Of a stretch of DNA of 7,284 nt, positions 1-6,396 are shown piece by piece. The number at the start of each line of letters is the position of its first letter. The first letter of the stretch is position 1. Made by a program: the position numbers and the translations under genes. This DNA is from Actinomycetes bacterium. GTDB taxonomy: Bacteria; Actinomycetota; Thermoleophilia; Solirubrobacterales; 70-9. The notes under the pieces were generated by a model, which searched no databases, was not told the DNA's origin, and was given only the letters and a program-made list of their open reading frames with translations. The stretch spans positions 1-7,284 of the forward strand of contig JAEYSQ010000129.1 of assembly GCA_023434465.1 (NCBI GenBank), read 5' to 3'.

Positions 1-302
1 CCGCGCAGGACAAGTTCTGGGAGATGCACGTGGAGCTCTACGACCACCAGGGTGACCTCGACATCGAGGACCTGATCGGGTACGCCGGCAAACTCGGCAT
101 GGACGTCGACCGGTTCGTCGAGGACGTGCAGAGCGGCAAGTTCTCGAAGGTGGTTCAAAACCACGCGGCGTCCGGCGACGCCAGTGGTGCCCACGGCACC
201 CCGACTTTCTTCGTCAATGGCGTCCGCCACACCGGAGCCTACGACGCGGTCAGTCTGGCCAAGGAAATGAGTTCGACAAAACCCGAGAACACTCCTGTGT
301 GA
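1..302 (+). CDS. DsbA-family thioredoxin-fold protein, C-terminal part (5' truncated)
   Basis: The reading frame is open from the window edge (first full codon at 3) to TGA at 300-302, giving 99 visible residues. The N-terminal strand and any CxxC active site lie outside the window. The visible part begins in the helical insert (Q-D-K-F-W-E-M-H near the start, then D-L-I-G-Y-A), which is typical of DsbA-like oxidoreductases. Near visible residues 66-72 is G-T-P-T-F-F-V-N-G, the cis-proline loop that packs against the active site in thioredoxin folds, followed by a G-A-Y-D helix start. Members of this family make or reshuffle disulfides in exported proteins. In actinobacteria an identical-looking domain is also fused to the C-terminus of some NhaA-type Na+/H+ antiporters, and the visible part cannot exclude that. 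An internal ATG at 24 is not the start, because homology continues upstream of it. The next gene encodes a cysteine-rich secreted protein, so a folding role there is possible but inferred. Confidence 0.85.
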   Translation, partial: AQDKFWEMHVELYDHQGDLDIEDLIGYAGKLGMDVDRFVEDVQSGKFSKVVQNHAASGDASGAHGTPTFFVNGVRHTGAYDAVSLAKEMSSTKPENTPV

Positions 303-356
303 GTTTCCTCCCAAACCTCTAGCCATGGCGCTACCCATGTGTTAGGCATATTGCGT

Positions 357-370
357 CGGGGGATTCCCCG
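357..370 (+). promoter_or_regulatory. Small hairpin in the leader of the first secreted-protein gene
   Basis: CGGGG and CCCCG form a perfect 5-bp GC stem around a GATT loop, ending 21 bases before the TTG start. No T-run follows, so it is not a convincing intrinsic terminator for the DsbA-like gene. It could affect mRNA stability or ribosome access. The rest of the 89-base gap (303-391) shows no convincing -35/-10 pair; CATATT at 347-352 is only weakly -10-like. It could also be chance in GC-rich DNA. Confidence 0.3.
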
Positions 371-377
371 CCCAACC

Positions 378-388
378 GAAGGGCAGGA
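378..388 (+). promoter_or_regulatory. Ribosome binding site supporting the TTG start at 392
   Basis: The purine-rich sequence GAAGGGCAGGA precedes the TTG codon at 392. GAAGGG sits 8 bases from TTG, a normal distance, while AGGA is only 3 bases away. No ATG or GTG lies closer in this frame, and translation from this TTG gives a well-formed signal peptide, so this start is preferred. Confidence 0.55.
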
Positions 389-391
389 AAG

Positions 392-2287
392 TTGAAACTC
401 AGTTCTCGTTTGCTCGTACTACTTGCGATCGCTGTCTCCGCAGTGATGCTCGCCGGAAGCGGTCAGGCCGCGGCCGCTCCTGCCAATGACAATTTCGCCG
501 CCCGACAGACGATCAGCGGCACGTTGCCGATCACGGTAGCGGCGAACAACATCGGTGCCACCGCCGAAGCGGGTGAGCCCCAGATCGGCGGCAACGAAGC
601 CCAAAAGTCGATCTGGCTGAGCTGGACCTCGACCGTCAACGGAACCATGGTCGTCGACATGTGCGAGGACGGTTTCACCGGAGTTCCGTTCGCCTTTCTG
701 GCAGTCGGGGTACGTACGGGAGCGACGCTGGGCACGCTGATGACCTCGGCAGTCGGGACCGGAGCATGCCTGATCAGGTTCGCGGCAACCCTGGGGACCG
801 TCTACCACTTCCAGGTCCACTACCACGAGGAAGGGAACTTCAACTTCAAGTTACGGACCCTGAACCCGCCGACCAACGACAACTTCGCGGGAGCCACGAA
901 CCTCGCGTCGGCGTTACCCACGTCGATCAACTCGAGCACCGTTGATTCCGGCTGGGAGGCCGGCGAGCCCGCGGCGCTGGGTGGCGCCTCGCAGTCCCGA
1001 TCTGTCTGGTTCACCTGGACCGCGCCGGACGACGCGCGAATCCGGGTAAGCGTGTGCGACATTACCTCGGTCGACGGCGCCACCAACAAAGCGGTGATCG
1101 CATACACCGGGGCGACCCTGGCGACCCTGGTCGAGGTCGCAAAGGTCGGCGTCAACCAGTGCTCGATGGATTTCCTGGTGGCGGCGGGGACGACCTACCG
1201 GATCGCGGTCAGCGGCACCATCAAAGGCGAGTTCCTGTTCACGCTCGGCCTGAAGCCCGCACCGGCCCCCGCCAACGACAACTTCGCGAACGCCCAGGTT
1301 GTCGGGCCCGCCCTGCCGATCAAGATCCCGGGCAACAACGACTTCGCCTCATCCGAACCGCTGGAGCCCAAACACGGTGGCATCGGTAATTCCGCGTTCC
1401 ATTCGCTCTGGTACAGCTGGACGCCGGCGCAGTCCGGCACGGTACGGGTCAGGGCGTGCAACCCCGACCTGCAAAGCGAACTCCGGGTCAGCATCTACAC
1501 CGGTGCCACGCTCGCCACGCTGGCTGAAGTCAGCAAGGTCCCGCCCTACGCGCCCCATTGCAGCGTCACCGCTGACGTCGTGGCCGGAACCGAGTACAGC
1601 ATCGCGGTCGACTCCCAGCCGAGCGCGGACACCGCCGGGCCGTTCGAGCTCGACGTTCACCGGCTGGCGATTCCGGCGAACGACCTGTTCGCCAATGCCC
1701 GCAACCTCGGAACCGGCTTTCCGCTCAAGACGAACGGGACCACTGTCGACTCGTTCCAGGAAGAAGGTGAACCGGCCCATACAACCGACGGCTACTCGAG
1801 TCCGGTCGGTTCGGTCTGGTACCGCTGGACCGCCGCCTCTGACCTGCCGGTGATCTTCGAGGTCTGCTCACCCGGCGAGTACGCAAACCGGATCGCTCTC
1901 TTCTCCGGATCTACCTTTGAGGATCTAGAACTGATCGACGACTCGGCCGAGGGCTGCCGAAACGGGGGCGTCGGCGGACGACTTGCCATCGCGCCCATTC
2001 GCGGCACCAGCTACAGGATCTCGGTGACCCCGGTGAGAGTCCAGATCGAAGCTCCCTTCACCTTGAGAACGATCGGACCGAAGGCCACGAAGGCCCCGTT
2101 CAACCTCAAGAAGGCGATCGCCAAATGCAAGAAGAAGTTCCCGGGCAAGAAAGCGAAAGCCAAACGCAAGCGAAGCCGCTGCATCAAGGCGGCCCGCAAG
2201 AAGGCCGCCCTGATCAAGTGCAAGAAATTAAAGAACAAGAAGAAGCGGAACAAATGCGTCAAGAGCGCGAGGAGGCGTTTCAAATGA
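392..2287 (+). CDS. Secreted four-domain repeat protein with basic cysteine-bearing tail (paralog 1)
   Basis: This 631-residue protein starts at TTG. Residues 1-29 look like a Sec signal peptide: K2 and R6, a hydrophobic core at about 7-21, and a small-residue cleavage region AAAA before P30. Four copies of one beta-rich domain follow at about 30-158, 159-289, 290-427 and 428-560. Each copy opens with an N-D-x-F motif and carries G-E-P (or a variant), a S-V-W-Y-x-W-T strand, a Y-T-G-A-T-L-A-T-L type motif (weak in copy 4) and a late G-T-x-Y-x-I strand. Each copy has exactly two cysteines (91/126, 222/257, 356/390, 492/522), which suggests one disulfide per domain. The pattern resembles bacterial pre-peptidase C-terminal (PPC)-like sandwich domains, but I cannot confirm the family. 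Residues 564-631 are half Lys/Arg (34 of 68) with cysteines at 579, 597, 610 and 622. No catalytic motif or transmembrane anchor is visible after the signal peptide. The gene overlaps its paralog by ATGA. Function is unknown; an extracellular binding or surface role is inferred. Confidence 0.85.
   Translation: MKLSSRLLVLLAIAVSAVMLAGSGQAAAAPANDNFAARQTISGTLPITVAANNIGATAEAGEPQIGGNEAQKSIWLSWTSTVNGTMVVDMCEDGFTGVPFAFLAVGVRTGATLGTLMTSAVGTGACLIRFAATLGTVYHFQVHYHEEGNFNFKLRTLNPPTNDNFAGATNLASALPTSINSSTVDSGWEAGEPAALGGASQSRSVWFTWTAPDDARIRVSVCDITSVDGATNKAVIAYTGATLATLVEVAKVGVNQCSMDFLVAAGTTYRIAVSGTIKGEFLFTLGLKPAPAPANDNFANAQVVGPALPIKIPGNNDFASSEPLEPKHGGIGNSAFHSLWYSWTPAQSGTVRVRACNPDLQSELRVSIYTGATLATLAEVSKVPPYAPHCSVTADVVAGTEYSIAVDSQPSADTAGPFELDVHRLAIPANDLFANARNLGTGFPLKTNGTTVDSFQEEGEPAHTTDGYSSPVGSVWYRWTAASDLPVIFEVCSPGEYANRIALFSGSTFEDLELIDDSAEGCRNGGVGGRLAIAPIRGTSYRISVTPVRVQIEAPFTLRTIGPKATKAPFNLKKAIAKCKKKFPGKKAKAKRKRSRCIKAARKKAALIKCKKLKNKKKRNKCVKSARRRFK
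2081..2284 (+). other. Lys/Arg-rich four-cysteine tail, copy in paralog 1
   Basis: This segment encodes residues 564-631. It reads as two similar basic units, each with a K-C-K-K start and a [RK]-C-[IV]-K end, separated by a run of Lys/Arg and Ala. The cysteine spacing is C-x17-C-x12-C-x11-C. The Ala/Leu/Ile and Lys/Arg pattern is compatible with helical hairpins closed by disulfides. It differs from LPxTG sorting signals, which need a hydrophobic segment that is absent here. Binding to acidic wall polymers or DNA is possible but unproven. Confidence 0.7.
2270..2275 (+). promoter_or_regulatory. Perfect Shine-Dalgarno AGGAGG inside the tail of paralog 1
   Basis: AGGAGG lies 8 bases before the ATG at 2284. 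It is made by the last base of a GCG codon region and two consecutive AGG arginine codons of the upstream gene. It fixes the start of the downstream gene at 2284 rather than the earlier in-frame ATG at 2125, which would read antiparallel to no known domain and only translate the basic tail in a shifted frame. Confidence 0.85.
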
Positions 2288-4191
2288 ACCTGGGACTCCG
2301 CCGCGCCATCCTCCTTCCACTCACCGTGATCGGCTTGCTGGTGGGCAGCGCCACCGCGTCGGCAGCGCCTGCGAACGACGATTTCGCTTCCGCGCAGGTG
2401 ATCGGTGCCACCCTGCCGACGACCGTGCCGGGAAACAACATCGGCGCCACGGCAGAAGCCGGCGAGCCCTTGATCGAGGGCATCACGACCCAGAAATCGG
2501 TCTGGTACAAGTTCACGGCCCCGGTCTCGACCACCTACGTGCTCGACACCTGCAACGACGGCTTTACGGGCGCCCCCGCGTACGAAGAACCGCTCATGGC
2601 GGTCCATTCCGGGGCGACGCTGGCGACGCTGGTGAACGTCGCCGAAGTGAACGGGCGCTGCTCGCTCAGGTTCCCCGGGACCGCCGGGACCACCTACAGC
2701 CTGCAGGTCGACTACTACGAGTTCGAGGGCAACTTCAACCTTTCCCTGCGCCGGCTGACTCCAGCGCCGAACGACAATTTCGCCACGCCCACGACCCTCG
2801 GCCCCGCCCTCCCGGTACTGGCTAACGGAACCACGGTCGACGCAACCTGGGAGGCCGGGGAACCGGCCACGTTCGGTGGTGTGAACAACTCACGTTCGGT
2901 CTGGTTCAGATACACCCCGACTTCGACCCAGCGGGTTCGGCTGAGCCTCTGTGAAAAGACCCAGGTCGACGGACCGCTGAACGACAGGGTGGTCGTCTAC
3001 ACGGGCAACACCCTCGCGACCCTCGTCCTGGTCACGGAACTGAGCGCGAACGACTGCAACGTCGACTTACCCGTAACAGCCGGCACCCCCTACCGGATCG
3101 GGATCAGTGGCCCCCACCCGGGTGAGTTCACTTTCCAGCTCGAACTGAAAGCGGCGCCGCCACCGCCCAACGACAACTTCGCCAACGCCTTGACGGTCGG
3201 ACCGTCGCTGCCCGTGAACGCCACGGGGAATAACGATTTCGCGACCGAGGAGGCGGGCGAGCCGAACGACCACGGTGACTATCCGAGCGGGACCAGCCGT
3301 TCGGTCTGGTTCAGCTGGACCGCCGGGGTCAGCGGCCGGGTGAGAGTGAAGGCCTGCAACCCGGAAATCAACTTCTTCACCAGCGTCTACACGGGTGCCA
3401 CACTGGCGACCCTGACCGAGGTGAGTGAAAGCTTCGACTACGCCTCTTGTAGCCGCTTCTTTGATGCGGTGGCCGGGACCAAGTACCGGATTGCGGTGGC
3501 CGGGGGTCCCTTTGACGGGTCCTACGGTCCTTTTTCGTTCAACATCCATCAGGTCCAGTTCCCCGCCAACGATGCCTTCGATGCAGCGATCAATCTCGGA
3601 TCCCGGCTGTCGGTGTCCCGGCAGGGCACGACGGTCGACGCGACTCGCGAAGAGAATGAACCGGACCATGGCGCCTACGGAAGCAGTGGTGGATCCGTCT
3701 GGTACCGGTGGACGGCTCCCAGCGACGATCCGGTGGTCCTTTCGGCCTGTTCCAGCGGCGAACCGAACCAGATCACGGTCTACGACGACATTCCCGACCC
3801 GCTGCCGGAACAGACGGGGATGTACGCGCTGCGCAAGATCGACTTCGATAGCGACTCCTGTCGTGGTGACCTGAACGGCGGGAGGCTGGCGATCGCCCCG
3901 GTCAGGGGTTTGGAATACAAGATCGTGATCAGTCCCGCTGAGGAGGATTACGAGTCGCCCTTCACCCTGACGATCGGCAATCCGGCAAAACCGAAACCAG
4001 CCTTCAATCTCAAGCGGGCGATCGCCAAGTGCAAGAAGAAGTTCCGCGGCACGAAGGGCAAGACCAAACGCAAGCGGAGCCGCTGCATCAAGTCGGCCCG
4101 CAAGAAGGCGGCGCTGATCAAGTGCGGCAAACTCAAGAACCAGAAGAAGCGAGCCGCCTGCATCCGCAAGACACGCCGGAAATTCAAATGA
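2284..4191 (+). CDS. Secreted four-domain repeat protein with basic cysteine-bearing tail (paralog 2)
   Basis: This 635-residue protein starts at ATG 2284 within an ATGA overlap. Residues 1-28 form a Sec signal peptide (R6, R7, hydrophobic 8-21, A-x-A site near 25-27). The mature protein repeats the paralog 1 plan, with domains at about 29-159, 160-291, 292-426 and 427-565. Cysteine pairs are 90/126, 223/258, 358/389 and 489/526. The basic tail is at about 568-635, with cysteines 583, 601, 614 and 626. Each domain resembles the domain at the same position in paralog 1 more than its neighbours in the chain; for example N-N-I-G-A-T-A-E-A-G-E-P occurs in both first domains. The pair therefore arose by duplicating a complete four-domain gene. 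Domain 4 carries a longer acidic loop (D501-D524 region) than its counterpart. No enzyme motif is seen. The two proteins are probably made together; whether they form a complex is unknown. The domain resembles PPC-like sandwich folds, unconfirmed. Confidence 0.87.
   Translation: MNLGLRRAILLPLTVIGLLVGSATASAAPANDDFASAQVIGATLPTTVPGNNIGATAEAGEPLIEGITTQKSVWYKFTAPVSTTYVLDTCNDGFTGAPAYEEPLMAVHSGATLATLVNVAEVNGRCSLRFPGTAGTTYSLQVDYYEFEGNFNLSLRRLTPAPNDNFATPTTLGPALPVLANGTTVDATWEAGEPATFGGVNNSRSVWFRYTPTSTQRVRLSLCEKTQVDGPLNDRVVVYTGNTLATLVLVTELSANDCNVDLPVTAGTPYRIGISGPHPGEFTFQLELKAAPPPPNDNFANALTVGPSLPVNATGNNDFATEEAGEPNDHGDYPSGTSRSVWFSWTAGVSGRVRVKACNPEINFFTSVYTGATLATLTEVSESFDYASCSRFFDAVAGTKYRIAVAGGPFDGSYGPFSFNIHQVQFPANDAFDAAINLGSRLSVSRQGTTVDATREENEPDHGAYGSSGGSVWYRWTAPSDDPVVLSACSSGEPNQITVYDDIPDPLPEQTGMYALRKIDFDSDSCRGDLNGGRLAIAPVRGLEYKIVISPAEEDYESPFTLTIGNPAKPKPAFNLKRAIAKCKKKFRGTKGKTKRKRSRCIKSARKKAALIKCGKLKNQKKRAACIRKTRRKFK
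3985..4188 (+). other. Lys/Arg-rich four-cysteine tail, copy in paralog 2
   Basis: This segment encodes residues 568-635. Aligned without gaps to the paralog 1 tail, 47 of the last 64 residues are identical and all four cysteines are in register (C-x17-C-x12-C-x11-C). The final arginine codons here are CGC CGG, not AGG AGG as in paralog 1, consistent with no ribosome binding site being needed at this gene end. Confidence 0.7.
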
Positions 4192-4218
4192 TTGACTGAT
4201 CGCCGCAGCGGGTAATCC
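4192..4218 (+). promoter_or_regulatory. Candidate promoter for the sugar-import operon, possibly leaderless
   Basis: TTGACT at 4192-4197 matches five of six bases of the housekeeping -35 consensus. TAATCC at 4213-4218 resembles a -10 element, with a 15-base spacer that is shorter than the ideal 17. A start 7-8 bases after the -10 would fall on or beside the A of the ATG at 4226. No Shine-Dalgarno sequence precedes that ATG. Together these fit a leaderless transcript, common in actinobacteria. The short spacer and imperfect -10 keep this tentative. Confidence 0.4.
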
Positions 4219-4225
4219 TGTCGGC

Positions 4226-5497
4226 ATGAGAGGAAGGAGACGGGCACGCCTCACGTCCATCGCCTGCGCCGCAGTCCTCGGCGCCGGGATCTTCTCTGGT
4301 TGCGGCGGTGACGACGGTGGTCCGGTCTCTCTCAAATGGTTCATCGCGATCCAGCCCGGAGGATCGATCCAGAAGGTCGCCGAAACCTGCTCGAAGCAGT
4401 CCGGCGGCAAATACGACATCGAGCTCGAACTCCTGCCGACCGATGCTTCGCAGCAGCGCGAGCAACTTGTCCGCCGCCTCGGCGCCGAGGATTCCTCGAT
4501 CGACCTGATCGGAATGGACGTGGTCTGGACCGCCGAGTTCGCCAATGCCGGTTGGATCCGCAAGTGGGAAGGTGGCGACGCGAAGGAGGTCACACGAGGC
4601 GTCTTCGGTCCGGTGATCGAAACCGCCAGCTTCGAAGGCGACCTCTACGGCGCCCCGTTCAACTCGAATACCCAGCTGCTCTGGTATCGCAAGGACCTGG
4701 TGCCCAAGGCCCCGGAGACCTGGGACGAGATGGTCCGGATGGCCGAGAAACTCGGTCCGGCAAACGGGGGCACCATCCAGATCCAGGCCAACCGTTACGA
4801 AGGTTTCACGGTCTGGGCCAACGCGATGATCGAGTCGGCCGGTACCCAGGTCCTTTCCGACCCGACCACGGTCGACCTCGCTCGCGGGCCTTCCGAGAAG
4901 GCTCTGGCATCGATGGGCCTGATGGCCAACTCGTCGGCCGCCGCTCCGAACCTGACCACCTCCGACGAAGACACCTCCCGGCTGGGCTTCGAGGCCGGTG
5001 CCGCCTTCATGGTCAATTACACCTTCGCCTACGGCAGCGCCAGCGAGAACGCGCCGGATGTAGCCAAGAACATGGGTGCCGCCCGCTATCCCGGAATCGT
5101 GGCCGGCCGCAAGAGCAAGCCGCCACTGGGCGGCTTCAACCTCGGGATCAGCTCGTACTCCGAAAAAGCCGATCTCGCGGTAGAAGCGGCCAAATGCCTG
5201 ACCGCCCCGGCCCAGCAGAAGACGGTTACCGAACTCGACGGGCTCGCCCCGGCCCGTTCCGGCCTCTATGACACCAAAGTGGTGAAGGACGCGTTCCCGG
5301 GCTTCGCTGACCTGGTCCGCGAATCGATCAGGACCGCGGGACCAAGGCCTGTGACCCCGGCCTATCAGGACGTCAGCCTGGCGATCCAGTCTGCCCTCCA
5401 CCCCCCGACCAAGATCGATCCGGACGACCCGGCACCCTCCTACGACGAACTCAAGGACAAGGTCGAACAGGGCGTCAAGCGGGAGGGCCTGCTGTGA
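4226..5497 (+). CDS. lpqY: LpqY-like sugar (probably trehalose) ABC importer substrate-binding lipoprotein
   Basis: This 423-residue extracellular solute-binding protein (family 1, MalE-like) would capture sugar outside the membrane and deliver it to the two permeases encoded next. Residues 1-25 form a lipoprotein signal: RGRRRAR n-region, hydrophobic 12-23, lipobox F-S-G before C26, the probable lipidated cysteine. An in-frame stop at 4193-4195 makes ATG 4226 the only good start. From memory, it matches mycobacterial LpqY at D-V-V-W-T-A-E-F (98-105), N-T-Q-L-L-W-Y (148-154), G-F-E-A-G near 254-258, G-G-F-N-L (302-306) and R-P-V-T-P-A-Y-Q (374-381). C55 and C324 correspond to cysteines at equivalent places in LpqY and may form a disulfide. 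The protein is about 45 residues shorter than LpqY, mostly through a shorter segment between about 270 and 300. Where LpqY has V-N-W, this protein has V-N-Y (263-265), so sugar preference may differ. It overlaps the next gene by GTGA. Confidence 0.9.
   Translation: MRGRRRARLTSIACAAVLGAGIFSGCGGDDGGPVSLKWFIAIQPGGSIQKVAETCSKQSGGKYDIELELLPTDASQQREQLVRRLGAEDSSIDLIGMDVVWTAEFANAGWIRKWEGGDAKEVTRGVFGPVIETASFEGDLYGAPFNSNTQLLWYRKDLVPKAPETWDEMVRMAEKLGPANGGTIQIQANRYEGFTVWANAMIESAGTQVLSDPTTVDLARGPSEKALASMGLMANSSAAAPNLTTSDEDTSRLGFEAGAAFMVNYTFAYGSASENAPDVAKNMGAARYPGIVAGRKSKPPLGGFNLGISSYSEKADLAVEAAKCLTAPAQQKTVTELDGLAPARSGLYDTKVVKDAFPGFADLVRESIRTAGPRPVTPAYQDVSLAIQSALHPPTKIDPDDPAPSYDELKDKVEQGVKREGLL
5481..5487 (+). 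promoter_or_regulatory. Ribosome binding site for the first permease gene
   Basis: GGGAGGG, containing GGAGG at 5482-5486, lies 7 bases before GTG 5494 and inside the last codons of the binding-protein gene. It supports the GTG start and the GTGA overlap, implying translational coupling. Confidence 0.75.
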
Positions 5498-6396
5498 GCC
5501 AGGCGAAGACAACGATCTCGGACCGGTCGAAATCGGAACGCCGGCTCGGCTGGCTGCTCTGCGCCCCGGCCGCGATCGCCATGCTGGCGGTCACCGCCTA
5601 CCCGATCGGTTACGCGATCGTGCTGTCCCTGCAACAGGTCGACCTGCGATTCCCCGAGGAAGGCGGCTTCGTCGGCTTTGACAACTACGTCGCCGTCCTG
5701 ACCTCCGATCTCTGGTGGACCGACCTTTTCAACACGGTCTTCCTCTCGGTGATCTCGGTCTCGATCGAGCTCTGTCTCGGCATGGCGATCGCCCTCGTCA
5801 TGCACCGGGCGATCTTCGGGCGGGGCGTGGTCCGGACCTCGGTCCTGATCCCTTACGGCATCGTCACCGTGGTCGCGGCTTTCTCCTGGCAGTTCGCGTT
5901 CGCCCCGGACACCGGTTTCGTCAACCATCTGCCCTTCATCGCCGAGGACAAGGACTGGTTCGGTGAGCGGTTCTCGGCCTTCGCGGTGATCATCATGGCC
6001 GAGGTCTGGAAGACGACGCCCTTCATGGCCCTGCTTCTCCTGGCCGGACTCACGACGATCGATGACGGCCTCTACAACGCGGCAAAGGTCGACGGGGCGA
6101 GCGCGTGGCAGCGATTCGTCCGGATCACCCTGCCGCTGATGAAACCGGCGATCCTGGTTGCGCTCCTCTTCCGGACCCTCGATGCGTTCCGGATCTTCGA
6201 CACGATCTTCATCATGACCAACGGGGCGCAGGACACCCAGTCGGTCTCGATCCTCGGCTACCAGCAGCTGATATCCCGGCTCAACCTCGGTCTCGGGTCG
6301 GCCGTCTCCGTGCTGATCTTCATCTGCGTGCTGGTCATCGCCGTCGCCTTCGTCAAGGGGCTCGGCGCCCGGCAACCTGAAAGCGGGAAAGCGTGA
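5494..6396 (+). CDS. sugA: SugA-like (MalF-type) ABC sugar importer permease
   Basis: This 300-residue inner-membrane permease starts at GTG and forms half of the transport channel. Six membrane segments are visible at about 18-42, 82-103, 113-134, 162-186, 215-240 and 266-288. The cytoplasmic EAA loop that docks onto the ATPase runs from about 194 to 218 (N-A-A-K-V-D-G, then I-T-L-P-L-M-K-P), with the conserved G201 and P214. Matches to mycobacterial SugA recalled from memory include V-L-I-P-Y-G-I-V-T-V-V (117-127), A-E-V-W-K-T-T-P-F-M (169-178), A-L-L-F-R-T-L-D-A-F-R-I-F-D (223-236) and S-V-S-I-L-G-Y (250-256). Length is close to that of SugA (about 307). The 4-bp overlaps on both sides place it in one translationally coupled operon with the lipoprotein and second permease. 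MalF-type permeases for other disaccharides are the alternative, but the SugA resemblance is unusually extensive. Confidence 0.92.
   Translation: MSQAKTTISDRSKSERRLGWLLCAPAAIAMLAVTAYPIGYAIVLSLQQVDLRFPEEGGFVGFDNYVAVLTSDLWWTDLFNTVFLSVISVSIELCLGMAIALVMHRAIFGRGVVRTSVLIPYGIVTVVAAFSWQFAFAPDTGFVNHLPFIAEDKDWFGERFSAFAVIIMAEVWKTTPFMALLLLAGLTTIDDGLYNAAKVDGASAWQRFVRITLPLMKPAILVALLFRTLDAFRIFDTIFIMTNGAQDTQSVSILGYQQLISRLNLGLGSAVSVLIFICVLVIAVAFVKGLGARQPESGKA
6385..6391 (+). promoter_or_regulatory. Ribosome binding site for the second permease gene, with two possible starts
   Basis: GGGAAAG precedes adjacent candidate starts GTG 6393 (GTGA overlap) and ATG 6396 (sharing one base with the TGA stop). From the end of GGGA the distances are 4 and 7 bases, so the ATG is spaced slightly better. 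The choice changes the protein by one residue. Confidence 0.5.

Noticed and set aside
1299..1853. + strand open frame of 184 codons inside paralog 1
   Set aside because: Ser/Arg/Pro-rich out-of-frame reading of the repeat-protein gene, without its own motifs.
2125..2283. Upstream ATG that would add 53 residues to paralog 2
   Set aside because: The added part is the +1-type frame reading of the paralog 1 tail (Gln/Glu-rich) and would bury the signal peptide. ATG 2284 has a perfect ribosome binding site.
2100..2283. AAG-rich stretch that looks like a DNA microsatellite
   Set aside because: The run of AAG/AAA is explained by Lys codons of the basic tail, is interrupted irregularly and keeps the frame.
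4188..4199. Three-codon frame ATG ATT GAC TGA overlapping the end of paralog 2
   Set aside because: It mimics the ATGA junction of paralog 1, but has no ribosome binding site and is too short to support; probably chance.
3067..4593. Long antisense open frame of 508 codons
   Set aside because: It spans parts of two well-supported + strand genes, has no recognisable domain, and is an Arg/Gly/Asp-rich product typical of a shadow frame in GC-rich coding DNA.
4184..5512. Antisense open frame of 442 codons opposite the binding-protein gene
   Set aside because: It almost exactly mirrors the LpqY-like gene, whose motifs are clear. Low-complexity Gly/Arg/Asp composition, no family match.
5440..6375. 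Antisense open frame of 311 codons opposite the first permease gene
   Set aside because: Highly charged Asp/Glu/Arg product, the usual complement of membrane-protein codons; a shadow.
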